This document shows positions 22,129 through 34,223 of a stretch of DNA of 64,000 nt, piece by piece (positions within the stretch are counted from its first letter, which is position 1; each line of letters opens with the position of its first letter). Made by a program: the position numbers and the translations under genes. Source of the stretch: Sordariomycetes sp. S80-01Y (lineage: Eukaryota; Ascomycota; Sordariomycetes); contig JAXQJY010000020.1 of assembly GCA_037042185.1 (NCBI GenBank), positions 744,001 to 808,000 on the forward strand. Reading direction: 5' to 3'. Under the pieces are notes generated by a model that was given only the letters and a program-made list of their open reading frames with translations, searched no databases and was not told the DNA's origin.

Positions 22129-25100
22129 ATGTGCTTTGTGGGGATGGTTTACTGCACAAAGGTGCGGGGCTTTGATGGAGAGTACAAGACGGTGAAGATC
22201 CTGTGCCAGGCAACATGCAAAGAAGCCCTTCAGCTTCTGGTGCAGTTAAAGGGAATGTGATGTCCTCGTCAGTGAGATATATAGATGATAGGAAATGCAG
22301 CTGTTTGGATCGTTCCATTCAACATAATAACCAGGGGTCAGCGTGGGATGCCCACAATGCGGCCAATAATTCAACGGCCAAGAGTTCAGCATACTGTGCT
22401 TGAGTGTGTCATCATAACCCTCTGCGCGCGTTCGCCGAAGCTACGAAAAGATGACTCATGTCGACCGAAGCAACCCAATCCACAGTTTTGTCGATGCTCG
22501 GAGTAAAGTATTTATACACCGTCAGCCATCCTTGAGACCCTGACAAATATTACGCCGTTGCTAGAGGATGTTTCCAGGCGAAAAAGTATAGAAGTATCTC
22601 CTCATGCTGGGTCATTAGGACGTTCTTATCTCATCGGGGTAGAAAGCCCTGAATTTATTTCCCTTGACACGCTTCGGTGTCAGAACGAAGATCTGAGTAC
22701 AGCCGGACTGCCTTTCCTTCCGGGCTGCCCGTTGGCATAATGGTAAACTTACACCCTCTGTCCGGTACAAGTACTTAGCTCAGCTATTTCCGCATGTTTC
22801 TCAGCTAGATAGGTAGGAGCTGTTTATGAAATAGCTGTTTACGAAATAGCCGTTTCTTCATTGTCAATGCCTTCGGAGATCTGACCTATCTGTCTCTGCC
22901 ACAAATATGTGTGGTATAAAGAACGGGTGCATCGTTTTGTTGTCTAAGCTCAACCGAGCCCAATAAAAGGTTTGTTCTACCCTTATGAAGAATATGGGTT
23001 TGTATGACTGCGAGGGGTGAGCAACGTGGAGTGTGATTTTAGTAAACTCGATATGGGGTGTGATGGCGGGACCCAATATCCCGATTATTACACAACGGAC
23101 TTGAAAAGAGGCCGGACAACTCAAATGCAATAGCTCAAGGTTCTTGAGGTGTGATCAATCAAAGAACGCTCACCCAACTGGATTGTGGGAGCATGGGTTT
23201 GAGCATGAAGTTATGGACCTTGTTGGACAATGTAATTGGGGCGTCTGGATTTTTTGCTTACGAATCAAGAGTATTTTAAGTCTTTCTAGTTTTGATCGTA
23301 GCACTGGAAATCGCAAGGGGGTGGAAATCGTTCACATGGAGCTGTTGAACACAAGGTGTTTCCATGGGCTGCCTGTCTCAGTCACAAGCTGATCTGCCCA
23401 TGTGGAGAAGTTTCCCAAATCTGAGATGCGATAGACCTAGCCGTATTCTTAATGATGCATTGTTGTTGAAATAGACCACCTATATTCAAGCAAGAGGCCA
23501 CCGGACGACCGTACTAAAGGACATTGCCACAGATGCCGCTACCGTACGCGCAAACGACACACGCATATGGGCCAAATCGGAGCGCCCTGCCTAAAAATAA
23601 CCCGATATTAAAGCACGATACGGTTCTAGCAGGTTTTAGAAGCATATTTGTCCTACAAGCGAAAATTGACGATGTAATGCCCCTGCTGGTAACACGTCTA
23701 ACCCGTGTTATACAATGCGCGCGAGTTTTTTACTTGCTTCCACGCAAAGACCGGTGCAGAGACACATGCCGACATACTTGCTATCCAACCCCACCACTGT
23801 AGAGCCATAGCATGCTCAATTCTTCGGATAGCCATTAGGATTGGAGGCTGGACAGTAGTCTCCCACCTCACTAGAGATTAATGGGGACTGAAGTGTGGAG
23901 CTATAGCTTCATTGCACTAAGCACGGAAGTCCAGTAGCCAAAGGAAAAGACGCAGCAGATCATGAGGGTCATGCGTGTGGTGGCATGTGAGTGGCAAAAA
24001 GTGTGCGAGGGCTTACCTACGACAGGTATGAAAGTCCTAATAGCGGAAAAAGGGCTTTGGACAACAAGTTATGAGACATATTACTTACGGGGTTGTGCTG
24101 CCGCGTTCAAGATATTAGCACCAAGGTTCATGTGTCAGAACACATAACGCGAAGCGTGTCGTTTCAAAAAGAAAATGTCCGGGATAGTGAGCTCCAGCTC
24201 AACACTTCTGGGGTTCAGGCAAAACCTCGATTGACTTTCCTTCATCTTTGAAAGCTACGTGATGTACCTACGTAGTATCCGGTAATTATACCTTTCGAAG
24301 GCTCAGTCCGAGTATGCACGTCCCATATCTTGTGCAGTCTGATTGCCGTGTCTCTGGCCCTGCGTAGGTTAATTTTCCTTAGCTTCTATCGCAACTGAAC
24401 AATGTCTCAGCGCAGCGTCATCGATATGCAGCCTTGACTCAGATATCAGTGTCTCGGCTGTACTCTCTTGCCAGCTGAGCTAGGGTACGTACCGACAACG
24501 CGAAAGCGGCAATGAATCTCATTCCACGCCCACCTATGAATGTGGATTTGACTAATCTGGCTTAATATTAATTTCTAAGAGAGATGCACCCCCGCTCGCT
24601 TGCTACTTCTGGAAAAGAGATGTCTAGCTTAGCTAGTAGTGGGGAAACAGGGCTGATGTTCTTGTTTGGGTTGGGGCTATGCTTCTTGTATGTTCGTCTT
24701 CACTTTTTAGCAAAGGTCATTTCAACATCTTCCGTTTCCTGACATCGAGATCTCAAAAGGCTTGGACCGTCTTCACTGTCTCGATATGTGGACGAAGGAT
24801 CCATTGGACCGTGCGTCAAGCACTCTTTACTCGGAATTGCCACACGTCGATGGCGCCCATTGTGGATCAAAGGAATGGGTTACGATGGAAGAAGTATTGG
24901 GGCACCCGGAAGAATGGAATCATGCTGGGGGCTTTAATTGCAAAATTGGTTCATATCAAGATCTTTCCAACAGCTACAGTCTCGATTGTAATGCATCAGC
25001 CGTCATGAGCAAGGGTGAGAATGACTGCGCAATGTCTTCTTAATCTAGCGTGCGTACCGAGATGGCGAGAAATCCTGTCAGGTCCTCATATGCTTTAGTT

Positions 25101-26131
25101 CGGTAGCCGTGGGGCTCAAAGCATCGAAACCTTGCGGTGTTGCTCCTCCTTCTGAATCTTAACTTTTTGGATGTTATTTTCGGCAATACTATGATGCTTC
25201 AAGATCTTCAAAGCTCTCTAAAATAAGTCTTTTGACGCAAATATGTGCCACCCCTGACTTTCCACACAACCAGTAGTCGAGATGCTTGGCACTGTTCTTT
25301 CGGCTTTTAAGAAGGCTATAATAATCGTTGAAATGGACGTCAAAATATAACAACAGCTTGGGCTGTCGTGTACCGGGGCCGTCATGTACCAAGAAAAGTC
25401 GAGCCCCAGGCCAGAAACCTCACATTTGTGGCTCCGGTCTTGAGAATGTTAGCCGCGGAATTGAATTCTTGCAGTTCGACCTCTTAGAGGAAATTGATGA
25501 ACCACCAGCAGCCCATCGCCGCTGTTTCGGACGCTAGACTTGGGATGTGGACCTCGGAACGTGGGCGAAACAAGTACAAGTGTCTATCATCGCGTCGCGG
25601 AATGACATGGGACTGGAAGATTGGTGTCGCATCATGAATCACGTGACTCGTCACCATGCGGATCTCCGAGTCATGGGAAACTCAGTCAATGTAGAACTCC
25701 GTCGTTTCATTGCATCCTACATTTTGCAATTGGGTTTGCCATACGTCGTAGGTCCAAGGGGCTCTGAGTGTTCATGTACGAAGGCTCGGTTAACGTGCCG
25801 ACGGATAAGGCGGCGTGGGCGTGGGGCGTGCTGGACAAAAATCCCCAGTCAAACAGCCAATTGGATTACACCGAATAGAAAGTGCTGTTCCCTTTGAAGT
25901 CAGATCTCGGCAGTTTGGAGCCGAGACTTTTCTTACCTGCCAGAACGGGCACAGATGTTCGGGTGCTATCAACAACATCTCAAATAGGAGAACTTTTGGT
26001 AAATGAGGAATGCGGAGGGGTCGCGGTGATCAATTCGCTTGATGTACTTAACGGAGTCGGCCCATTCCAACCAGCAACAGTCAGTTCTTTTTCCGCATTG
26101 CAAGTTTGTACATCGTTGTTCTAACACCACC
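22129..26131. other. Longest gap between supported genes; one doubtful exon
   Basis: About 4 kb in which only one stretch, 24711-25043, looks faintly coding (listed separately). A short imperfect repeat with unit AGCTGTTTAYGAAAT occurs near 22817-22850. The other frames are short and without domain features. Confidence 0.4.
24711..25043 (+). other. Doubtful exon or gene remnant, cysteine-containing, unknown
   Basis: A 110-codon open frame follows a TTTTTAG that could be a splice acceptor, and ends at TAA 25041-25043. Its composition is protein-like (acidic, aromatic, five spaced cysteines, motifs such as GLDRLHCLDMWTKDPLD and EEVLGHPEEWNHAGGFNC). No family was recognised. No convincing upstream exon or start was found: the frame has an internal ATG at 24762. 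It may be a small secreted protein missing its signal exon, a relic, or chance. Confidence 0.25.
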
Positions 26132-28177
26132 ATGGTTCAACTCGCTTTTATTGTGGCTGCGCTGGCGGCGAATGCCGTCAATGCTGCTGCTACTCCGCGT
26201 GCTCGCAGCGTCTACCAGCTCAAAGAAACACACCCCGCTCCCAGGAGATGGCAGAAGCGGGAACCCGCTCCCCAGAGCCACGTCATTGACCTACAGATTG
26301 GCGTGAGACAGAGCAACTATGAGGAGCTCGAGAAACGCTTGTTCGAAGGTAAAACCTGCTTTTAGACTCAACGGATTGGCGAATTGAAGCACATGTCTGA
26401 CATTCTCAGTCTCACATCCTGATCATCCTACTTACGGCAATCACCTCAGTCACGAAGATGTCAATGAGCTCATCAAGCCCAGCGAAGAGACTCTGAGTCT
26501 TGTTCTCGAGTGGCTTGCCGACAATGACGTAGTACCATCGGCGTATAGCGCTGCCAAAGACTGGATCACGGTTTCGCTGAACGTTAGTATGGTCGAGCGC
26601 CTTTTGGACACCAACTACCATACCTATGAGCACGAAAATGGCAATCGTGTCCTTCGTACATCGCAGTGGTCACTGCCTGCACACCTGCACGAACATATTG
26701 ATGCAATTCAGCCGACAACATCATTCTTCCGTGCCCATGCTCAAAGCGTCGATCATGTCGTTGAGGACTCCACTGCTATCCAATCCATGGAAGCACAGGA
26801 TTTCGGGTCCAATACGCCTGATAATACCGATGGCGTTTGCAACGTGACTTCTGTGACACCCCAGTGTTTTGAGAAGCTGTACAAGACGAAGGGATACGAA
26901 GTCAAGGCGCCCGGCAAGAACCAGATAGGGTTCGCCAACTACCTCGGAGAGCACCCTATCCGCACCGACTTGCGCCTCTTCCTGGCCAAATTTCGCCCGT
27001 TCGCTGTGAACGTCGCCAAGAAGTTCAAACAGCTTGTCATTGCTGACGGCCCAGGGGATGGACCTTTGACCCCTGATGATCTGGAAAACTCCAGGTGCAA
27101 GGAGGCGAACCTGGATGTGCAAGCCATCGCAGGAATCAACTCGGGCACACCCATCGTAAGCTTTTCTACTGGTGGCAGGTAAGTTGACTCTTTCCTATAC
27201 TTTCTTTGCCTCCGAAGCCTTAGCTTACGTTAATTGCAGCCCACCTTTTGATCCCAGCCTTTCAACGCCTGAAAATACCAATGAGCCGTACCTCGACTGG
27301 GTTAACTGGCTCCTCAAACAACATTCGATCCCTCAAGTTATCTCCACATCATACGGTGACGACGAGCAAACTGTCCCAAAGTCTTACGCGGAGCGCGTTT
27401 GCAAGCAGTTCGCTGCCGTCGGCGCTCGAGGAACCTCCCTTCTTTTCTCCAGCGGCGACAACGGCGTCGGCTCGTTTGAGGGATCCGAATGTCTCAGTAA
27501 CGATGGCAAGAATACGACCAAATTCCTCCCGTCATTCCCTGCCTCGGTGAGTTTGTTCCAGCACCGATGTACCTGAAGTATCGATCTAGAAAATGACTGA
27601 CCTAATCTTCCAACAGTGTCCTTTCATCACTTCAGTTGGTGCAACCAAGGACTTCTCTCCCGAAGTTGTGGCGTGGCGTCCCGCTTACGTTGGTGAGGAC
27701 GGGGTCCAGCACGGCAACTACTCTTCTGGAGGTGGATTCAGCAACTATTTCTCCACCCCGCATTACCAGAAGAAAGAAGTAACCAACTACGTCAAGGGCC
27801 TGGGCGGCAAATACGATGGTCTATTCAACAAGAAGGGGCGAGGATACCCTGATATCTCAGCCCAAGGGCTGTACTTTGCCTACTTCTGGAACGGTACTGA
27901 GGGAGTGATCAGTGGCACCAGCGCCAGTTGTCCGCTAACGGCTGGTATCATCTCTCTGGTTAACGACGCCCTGATTGTTTCAGGAAGGCCGGCGCTGGGC
28001 TTTTTGAACCCTTGGCTGTACACAAAGGGGCACAGGGGCTTTACAGACATCACTGGCGGAAGCAACTACGGCTGTGACACTGATGGCTTCGCGGCTACGG
28101 AGGGATGGGACCCAGTCACAGGATTTGGCACTCCAATCTTCCCTGACCTAGTAAAGCTCGCAAAGGGTGAGCATTAA
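26132..28177 (+). CDS. Secreted sedolisin (S53) tripeptidyl-peptidase-like protease
   Basis: Four exons, 26132-26348, 26410-27178, 27240-27546 and 27617-28177, in phase, giving 617 aa. A signal peptide ([15 protein letters not shown]) is followed by a pro-region with the Pro-kumamolisin signature ([33 protein letters not shown] across the first intron). The catalytic domain carries the S53 Glu-Asp pair in [11 protein letters not shown] (about E304, D308), the oxyanion Asp in STSYGDDEQ (about D369) and the nucleophile in [12 protein letters not shown] (about S533). A C-terminal calcium-site segment ([17 protein letters not shown]) follows. Sedolisins of this kind are acid-active secreted proteases that release tripeptides from N-termini. 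Several NxS/T sites fit a secreted glycoprotein. No damage seen. Confidence 0.92.
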
Positions 28178-30015
28178 CTCGAATGTATCTTGGCAATGTG
28201 AAGTATAGAAGGCATCATGGGGCTCGCCTTCTTATAGATACTTTGGTCAAGATATGGAGACATTCAGTAGCCCGAATGAGAGAGAATAACTCATGATCTT
28301 CCCAGACTCGAAATTCCAGGTCGTCCGTTTCGATATAGGATGTGAAGTCTCGCCCGGATGGCTGAACACATGTCCTTTGGAAATCGAACCCTACATTACC
28401 TACCCTGTAGCCCGACAGGCTCAAGCGGCACAATATTGAACCCATGCGCAGCAGCAAAGACCGCGGAAAATGTCACCTGTCATTTGATATCAAGCGAGGG
28501 AACTTGAGATGTATTATGTTGGTTTCGTGTCGAGTATCTGACATCCGCCCGTGCTAATGGTTTGATCGCTGTCAAGAAACCGTATTCCATAGCCACAAAT
28601 GTCCAGGGTCTTGCACAACAGAGCTTTTCTCAAACACTTCAGCGCCGACAATTTAAGCGGCCATGTTGTAATTCTTTTCTTTGGCTGGTAACCCAGGATC
28701 TTGCAGTTTCGAACGGCTAAACGGTCCAATTGCAACCATCATTACCATCAGTAGCATTGTTGGGTCCTCTTCAGAAACGCTGCGGCCTGGCAGACAGAAC
28801 TTTCGTGTGACTCGTGTGCTGACATTCTCGGCATGGGATAATTGGAGCTTATGCATCTGATCAAATGCGCCGACTTGGTTACCTACCGGGGGCGGTATTG
28901 AAAGATTCCGTATCCAACCGACTTTACACCTCTGGCGATGTCACCTCCACGTTCGAAGCCGGGTGGGGGAATGGGGCCTTGAAGATTTCGAGATTTGGGC
29001 CGCTTTCCACGAGACAGATAAGGATACTGTTTCTTATTCAGTGATGAGTTGCAAGAGCGCGTTGCTTCATCTCCGAAGCCCATTTGGTTCTTTGAATTAG
29101 TAAATCTGTTTGCACAGTGAGACAGATGGTCGCATAGTTTGTGACGTTCCATGATCTGCGCAGCAACAAAGGCACCGGCCTGGGAGAAGACAATGTTACC
29201 CTAGGTAGGAGTCCCGACTCCGAGGCCAAAATCACTTGTGTGAGCTGCTAAGGTCGTGCCATGGATAGACGGGATACAGGGAGCAATGGCTCGGGTCGGC
29301 GCCCAATGAGGCCAACGTTCCAGTGACACAAACTTAAGAATTTGAGCTCATTTCAAGGTCGGGTTGCAGCGAGCGATTTACAGTTCTCTCGTTTTCTTGG
29401 GATCTGAATTAGTTCCATAGTTGATTAGATATCGAGGGTTCAACTATCTGATTAGGTCCAAACGGCGGAACACAGGTTTGATGTTGACGGCGCTTGGTTT
29501 CTGGCGCGAGGCAATATGCGATTTGGAGCCAACTTGTAGACCGACCCGAGCAAGCCGACAAAGTTCGCGGTGTCCAGCCCACTCAAGCTCAGGCAAGCGA
29601 AACCGCGCTTGAAAGTGATCAGATGCGCAAAGAACATTGTCAATGGTGTTGCTCCTGATCCTTGGCTCCATATATCGCCATTTGTAATATGCGGAGTTCG
29701 GAATGACTTCGGAGTGCGAGCTTGTAGCGAGCTGGGGCTAGGCTAACGCTATTCAGCGCACACACCAGCATGAAGCATCGCATGTTGAGTAGATTACAAA
29801 TATAGGTTTGCACGAATTTGACGTCGCTGTGCCTTCGGTGCATAGCTAACGCTTCTTGAGTGTACCATCACAAACATAGGCATTGGGCTATATATGTCAT
29901 AATGGCCTCCTCTGGAGATTTACCATGCCTCCATCAATTCATCTACTCAACACTCCTCTGACAACTTTCCCTACTCATTCAGCCGATACTTGTTCACTAG
30001 AAATCGCGAGATAAC
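28178..30015. other. Intergenic, no gene seen
   Basis: About 1.8 kb with no supported gene. A TATATATG at 29889-29896 may be the TATA element of the hydrolase at 30016. Confidence 0.45.
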
Positions 30016-31125
30016 ATGGCTTCTCCGTGGTCTAAGCAGCCCTTGAAGTCTCTCTACTTTCTTTTCATTGTGCCCGCAACTGTGGCGTCGCTGGCTTACA
30101 CTGCAGCCTATGGTGTCTTCCGTGGGCTCAGACCAGAACCCTCGTGGTCTTTCAAGAAGGCGGCACTTGTCCAGTTAGTTAAAGATGTCTTCCTCCGACA
30201 TCTGTGCGCTCTCCGCCTGCCATCTCCTCTCTCGCTTGAGCCTGGCTTAGAAGGCGGCAGATTCGTCGTCATCCAACCCACGAATGAGGCTCAGATCACA
30301 GGTCCAGTAGACGACACTGAGATCAAGCCGATCAAGCTGGGCGGCACCTGGACACCAGCCTCGGTCCAGAAACCGAATGAAGCACTCATCGCCCTGCACT
30401 TCCATGGAGGTGCTTATGTGATGGGCGATGGGCGAGACGCAGACACAGGCTTCATCGCTCAGAATCTGCTAAAGAACACACCCTGCACACACGTCTTGGC
30501 GCCTCAGTATAGGCTTGCCAACAACCCTGGTGGCCGGTTCCCTGCAGCACTCCAAGACGCTCTTTCGGCTTACTCATACCTACTAAATGACGTCGGGATC
30601 CCTGCTTCGAATATCGTACTCAGCGGAGATTCAGCCGGGGCGAATCTAGCAATCGCCTTGCTCAGGTACATCGCAGATCATGGGTCCCAAATTGGTCTTC
30701 CTTGGCCTCGGACGGCCCTACTCTGGTCTCCTTGGGTTGAAGTGGCCTCGGCGTTGGACCCCAAAAACATGGAAAGGCATCGCAATTACTCCACCGACTA
30801 CCTCCACAGCGCCTTCGGCAACTGGGGCGCGGAAGCCTTGACTGGTATTGGGGCCATTTCAGCGGAGGATCCTTACCTTTCTCCATTGCGGGAACCATTC
30901 CATATCGAAGTACCGATCTGGGTCCAAACCTGCGGCAAAGAGGTGTTTTATGACGACAACGTCCGATTCGTCGAGGGGTTTCGAGGTGCCGGGACCGACG
31001 TGGACTTTTACGTGGAGGAAGACGCCCCACACGACGTGATCATGATGGGAGCCAGGATCGGATTTGAACCGGAAGCAGAGAGGTGTGCGGTCAAAGCAGG
31101 GGAATTTTTGAAGCGGACTGCCTGA
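30016..31125 (+). CDS. HSL-type (hormone-sensitive lipase family) alpha/beta hydrolase
   Basis: Single exon, 369 aa. An N-terminal hydrophobic helix (about 13-32, LYFLFIVPATVASLAYTA) may anchor the protein in a membrane. The alpha/beta-hydrolase-3 core has the HGG oxyanion motif in LHFHGGAYVMGDGRD (about 130-132), the nucleophile elbow GDSAG (Ser about 206), the acid segment ending EVFYDDNVRF and the catalytic His in EDAPHDVIMMG. This is the HSL/family IV esterase arrangement. Such enzymes hydrolyse short acyl esters, and in fungi some serve detoxification or specialised metabolism; the substrate here is unknown. The start at 30016 lies about 120 bp downstream of a TATA-like motif. Confidence 0.85.
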   Translation: MASPWSKQPLKSLYFLFIVPATVASLAYTAAYGVFRGLRPEPSWSFKKAALVQLVKDVFLRHLCALRLPSPLSLEPGLEGGRFVVIQPTNEAQITGPVDDTEIKPIKLGGTWTPASVQKPNEALIALHFHGGAYVMGDGRDADTGFIAQNLLKNTPCTHVLAPQYRLANNPGGRFPAALQDALSAYSYLLNDVGIPASNIVLSGDSAGANLAIALLRYIADHGSQIGLPWPRTALLWSPWVEVASALDPKNMERHRNYSTDYLHSAFGNWGAEALTGIGAISAEDPYLSPLREPFHIEVPIWVQTCGKEVFYDDNVRFVEGFRGAGTDVDFYVEEDAPHDVIMMGARIGFEPEAERCAVKAGEFLKRTA

Positions 31126-31915
31126 TGTAATAGGTGTGGAAAGAATAAGATGATGCAGGCGACATCAATGAGCAGCAGTGTTGCGGTGATACCCTGCCCT
31201 CGGCATTCAGCTATTTCGCCCACGCCACGTAGGTTTAAATAGCATCTAAAATAACATTTTCTGCCGGAATACCGATTTATATCTGCGTAAAGACAAGCTA
31301 TCATCAGAGTATGATACTTCTGAAGAATCATTTGCACCAGCATCTTCATAACATTGGCCTCTTTTGATGTTTGAAAACGTTCTGCTCGACGAGGCTATAT
31401 CAGATGTTGACTAATGATCGAGTCGTTCCTAAAGCCACAACGCTTTATAACACTCTGTTTAGGAGATTGGCTTGAACAAAAGCACAATGCACGATTGGGA
31501 CTCTGATAGCCACCAGCCGCTTAGCTTATTAGTATTTTTCTACGAAACGTTATTGGATGGCCTGGTGCCGACAAGCCTACTAAGCTGTTGCTTGTACAGA
31601 CATGTCTGCCAATTTTCACTAATTCCGTTTATCGCAACCGACTTGGACGTCCATAGGCGAGGCTGTTTCTCCAGGCCCTGTTTCGTTCTTAGTTAACGAA
31701 CTCATAAACAAAGTGCGCTTGCTTGTTCCTCCTAATACTGATGCTGGGTGAAAGTTTGCTATCAGTCACCACGAAGAATGCTTCATGACCTAAGGCTGTT
31801 AGATTGCTTTCGGTGAACATTTCCAGGAACCAGACAAACGTTAACGCCCAAGACCTAGGCCTGGTCTATTGCATACGGCTATGCTCAGTCTGCGAACGCC
31901 GAGTAACACCACGTC
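31126..31915. other. Intergenic, no gene seen
   Basis: Sequence between the convergent HSL hydrolase and the SDR relic; nothing recognised. Confidence 0.45.
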
Positions 31916-32745
31916 TCACATCACGTGGTAATCTCTGCCATTAGCACAAATAATCCTTCCGGTGACCCAACGAGCTTCCTCGCTGGCAAGTAAGCCGGCA
32001 ACATCAGCCAAATCCTGGGCCCTTTCCCATAGCCCCAAGAACAGGCTTACTCGACTTCAAGACTTCCATCACCTGCTGTTTCATTTCAACAGGTGCCTCT
32101 CTGAGAAGCGCATCCTTAGCAGTGGCACCGACCAGGAGTGCGTTTACGGTTGTGCCTAGTGTCTCGGGATCGTTCCCCAGCAGGATGGCCCAGCTACGAG
32201 TCAGCGCTTCCATGGTGGCCTTCGTCGCACCCACGAGGTACATTGCTTTGTCAAGATCATCAGATCACCTGAAACGGGCCACCGTTGAAAGAGACTTACG
32301 GGTACGGAATCCTGCGGCCTGAAACGCTCGAGATGTTGATGATCCTCGAGTCCGGCTGTATACACCCACTCCGAAACAAGACGTCCACCGTCATCACCCA
32401 GGAATGCGTATTGCCGGTTAAAACCTTGCGCACATATTTATCATCCAATGACCCAATAGACCTTGTTTCGTCGTAGGCAGCGTTGTTTGCCAGAATACGT
32501 AGCTTGCCTCCGAAGGCATTTCGCAAAGTCTCGGCGATGAGCGTAGGACTCTAGAAGGAGAAGATGTCGGCTGCGATGCCAACCATCCTCGGAGTTTCGT
32601 ACCCGGAGCCACGGTATATATCCCTGATCTCGCTGCTTAAAGACTAGATTCGATATATTGAGCAGGTGGACGAGTAAGTGGCTAGTATGGAGACAGCGCG
32701 GCTCGCGAGGTCGACAGTAATCGCTCGGCCTATTCCTAGCTGGTA
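31916..32745 (-). pseudogene. Decayed short-chain dehydrogenase/reductase (SDR)
   Basis: Minus-strand pieces in more than one frame together resemble a classical SDR. In order they are a cofactor-motif remnant (LGIGRAITVDLASRA near 32740-32695), a strand segment VGIAADIFSF directly followed by an in-frame TAG, then NAFGGKLRILANNAAYDETRSIGSLDD, RIINISSVSGRRIP, the helix GATKATMEALTRSWA and a tail DLADVAGLLASEEARWVTGR ending at 31916. The N-terminal T-G-x-x-x-G is incomplete. The GKLRILANNA motif corresponds to the NNAG motif. The Tyr before the ATK helix is not at the normal YxxxK spacing. A frame change separates the helix from the tail near 32020. At least one stop and one frameshift make a functional product unlikely. 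Confidence 0.75.
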
Positions 32746-34223
32746 CCACTATTTAAACGGAAGGTAATACCGTCAGCAAAGGTGATCTGAAAGTAATTCC
32801 CTGTCCGAGACACAGGTTGCGGCAATCTCTCTACAATGGGTGAGTGAGTATTACGTGATGACTGCGATTTTACCTGCCAGGTCCTGGCGCAGTACTCTCG
32901 ACGAGGCGTTCGTAGCTGTGTCAGAACACATTTTGCATTATCCCTCGATAGACAAATGATGATCGAGGCAGACGGTCCTTCCCATCGACAAGAGTGAATG
33001 GGGCGTATGTTTTCGCACTTTGAACATCAATGTGCATTACAAGGAGAGCTCTCTATGTACTCACGCACATAATGTTTTTTGCCTTTGGCCGTTTATGGCG
33101 GAAGACATGTTCAGCTCTGATTTCGCTGTATCAGTAAGCCGTTATAGTCGGATCTCGACTTCCCGACCCTGCTTATACCGCGCCCCATGATAAAATATAT
33201 GTAAACGAGATAATGCCGGCGTTCGTAGGAAGCGGCATCGTCGCGCTACGTTTAGTTTATTCTCGGCCTTGTTCTCGGCGCCGAGCCCCGTTAGAAGCCC
33301 TTCTGCGGTACGAGATGCGGCTAGGGAACGAACGGCTAGCGTCGGCGTCGGCGATATCGGGGTTGGTACAAGGGATCTAAGGAGATACTACACTAAAGTC
33401 CAAGGTTATTCATCAGTACCTGGCTAAGCTTGGAAGGTGCTTAGATGCCGGCGTCTAATTCGTATTGGCGAATGATAAACTTTCTAGCCATCTTTAGGGT
33501 ACATATACAGTGCAAACAGCGAGATCATGAATTGAGCAGCCAGGAGACGTTATGTTCCTCTTCGGCTATTCCCGTCGCCTTTAAATTCAATCGAGAGCCG
33601 ACGCCATAATCTCTCTCGATGAACACGACACCCTACGCAAAAGAGGCAACCGCTCTGCTACTCGCAATTGGCGTGAGGCTGGGGTGAACTGGGATAAACC
33701 CATTCGCTCGACGACAGGTCTTCCTTGCGGCAGCTCTATTCGTATGTCACGGAAGGCAGAGATTGACTATTAGTCATGAAAGTGCCGGGTACCCACGGTG
33801 ACGGTCGTAGCGCAGGTCGGTAACTCGCCGTGTGGCCGTCCAAAGGGTGATCACGCTCGGGCCAGACGAAAGATCCGGCAAATGTGAGATGCAGAGTATT
33901 ATTCCAAAGCATCAAAACTCAAGAAAGGGACAGCAGCGAAGATAGCACTAGAAGGCTTCAAATAGGATAGATCGATTAGCGAAACATTACCAATCCTATA
34001 ACTCTCGAAACTATGTCTTAGAAACATAACTCTCACAATCATCCTCAACGCTGCGAGCCATGTTTCTTGCAACGCCATACGGTGGATTTGAGGTGGGCTC
34101 GGCCTCGTAGCGCAACATAGATTCCTTTATGTGAGGTTCTGACGTCATCTCGACGGAAAGGATAGAAGCACAGAATAACTGCAGCACTCCTTTGCTTTGC
34201 CGCAAACTACGTCCCGAGGTTCA
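32746..34223. other. Intergenic, no gene seen
   Basis: About 1.5 kb without a supported gene. Around 33240-33500 and 33610-33760 short protein-like stretches interrupted by stops occur; they could be old transposon or gene remnants but no family was recognised. Confidence 0.4.

Noticed and set aside
24711-25043. Idea that this frame is a UstYa/DUF3328 protein because of an LHC-like motif
   Set aside because: The family needs two HXXHC motifs and a membrane helix; only partial resemblance is present.
33240-33760. Interrupted protein-like words resembling a transposon relic
   Set aside because: Too many stops and no transposase signature; composition is not AT-rich like the other repeat remnants.
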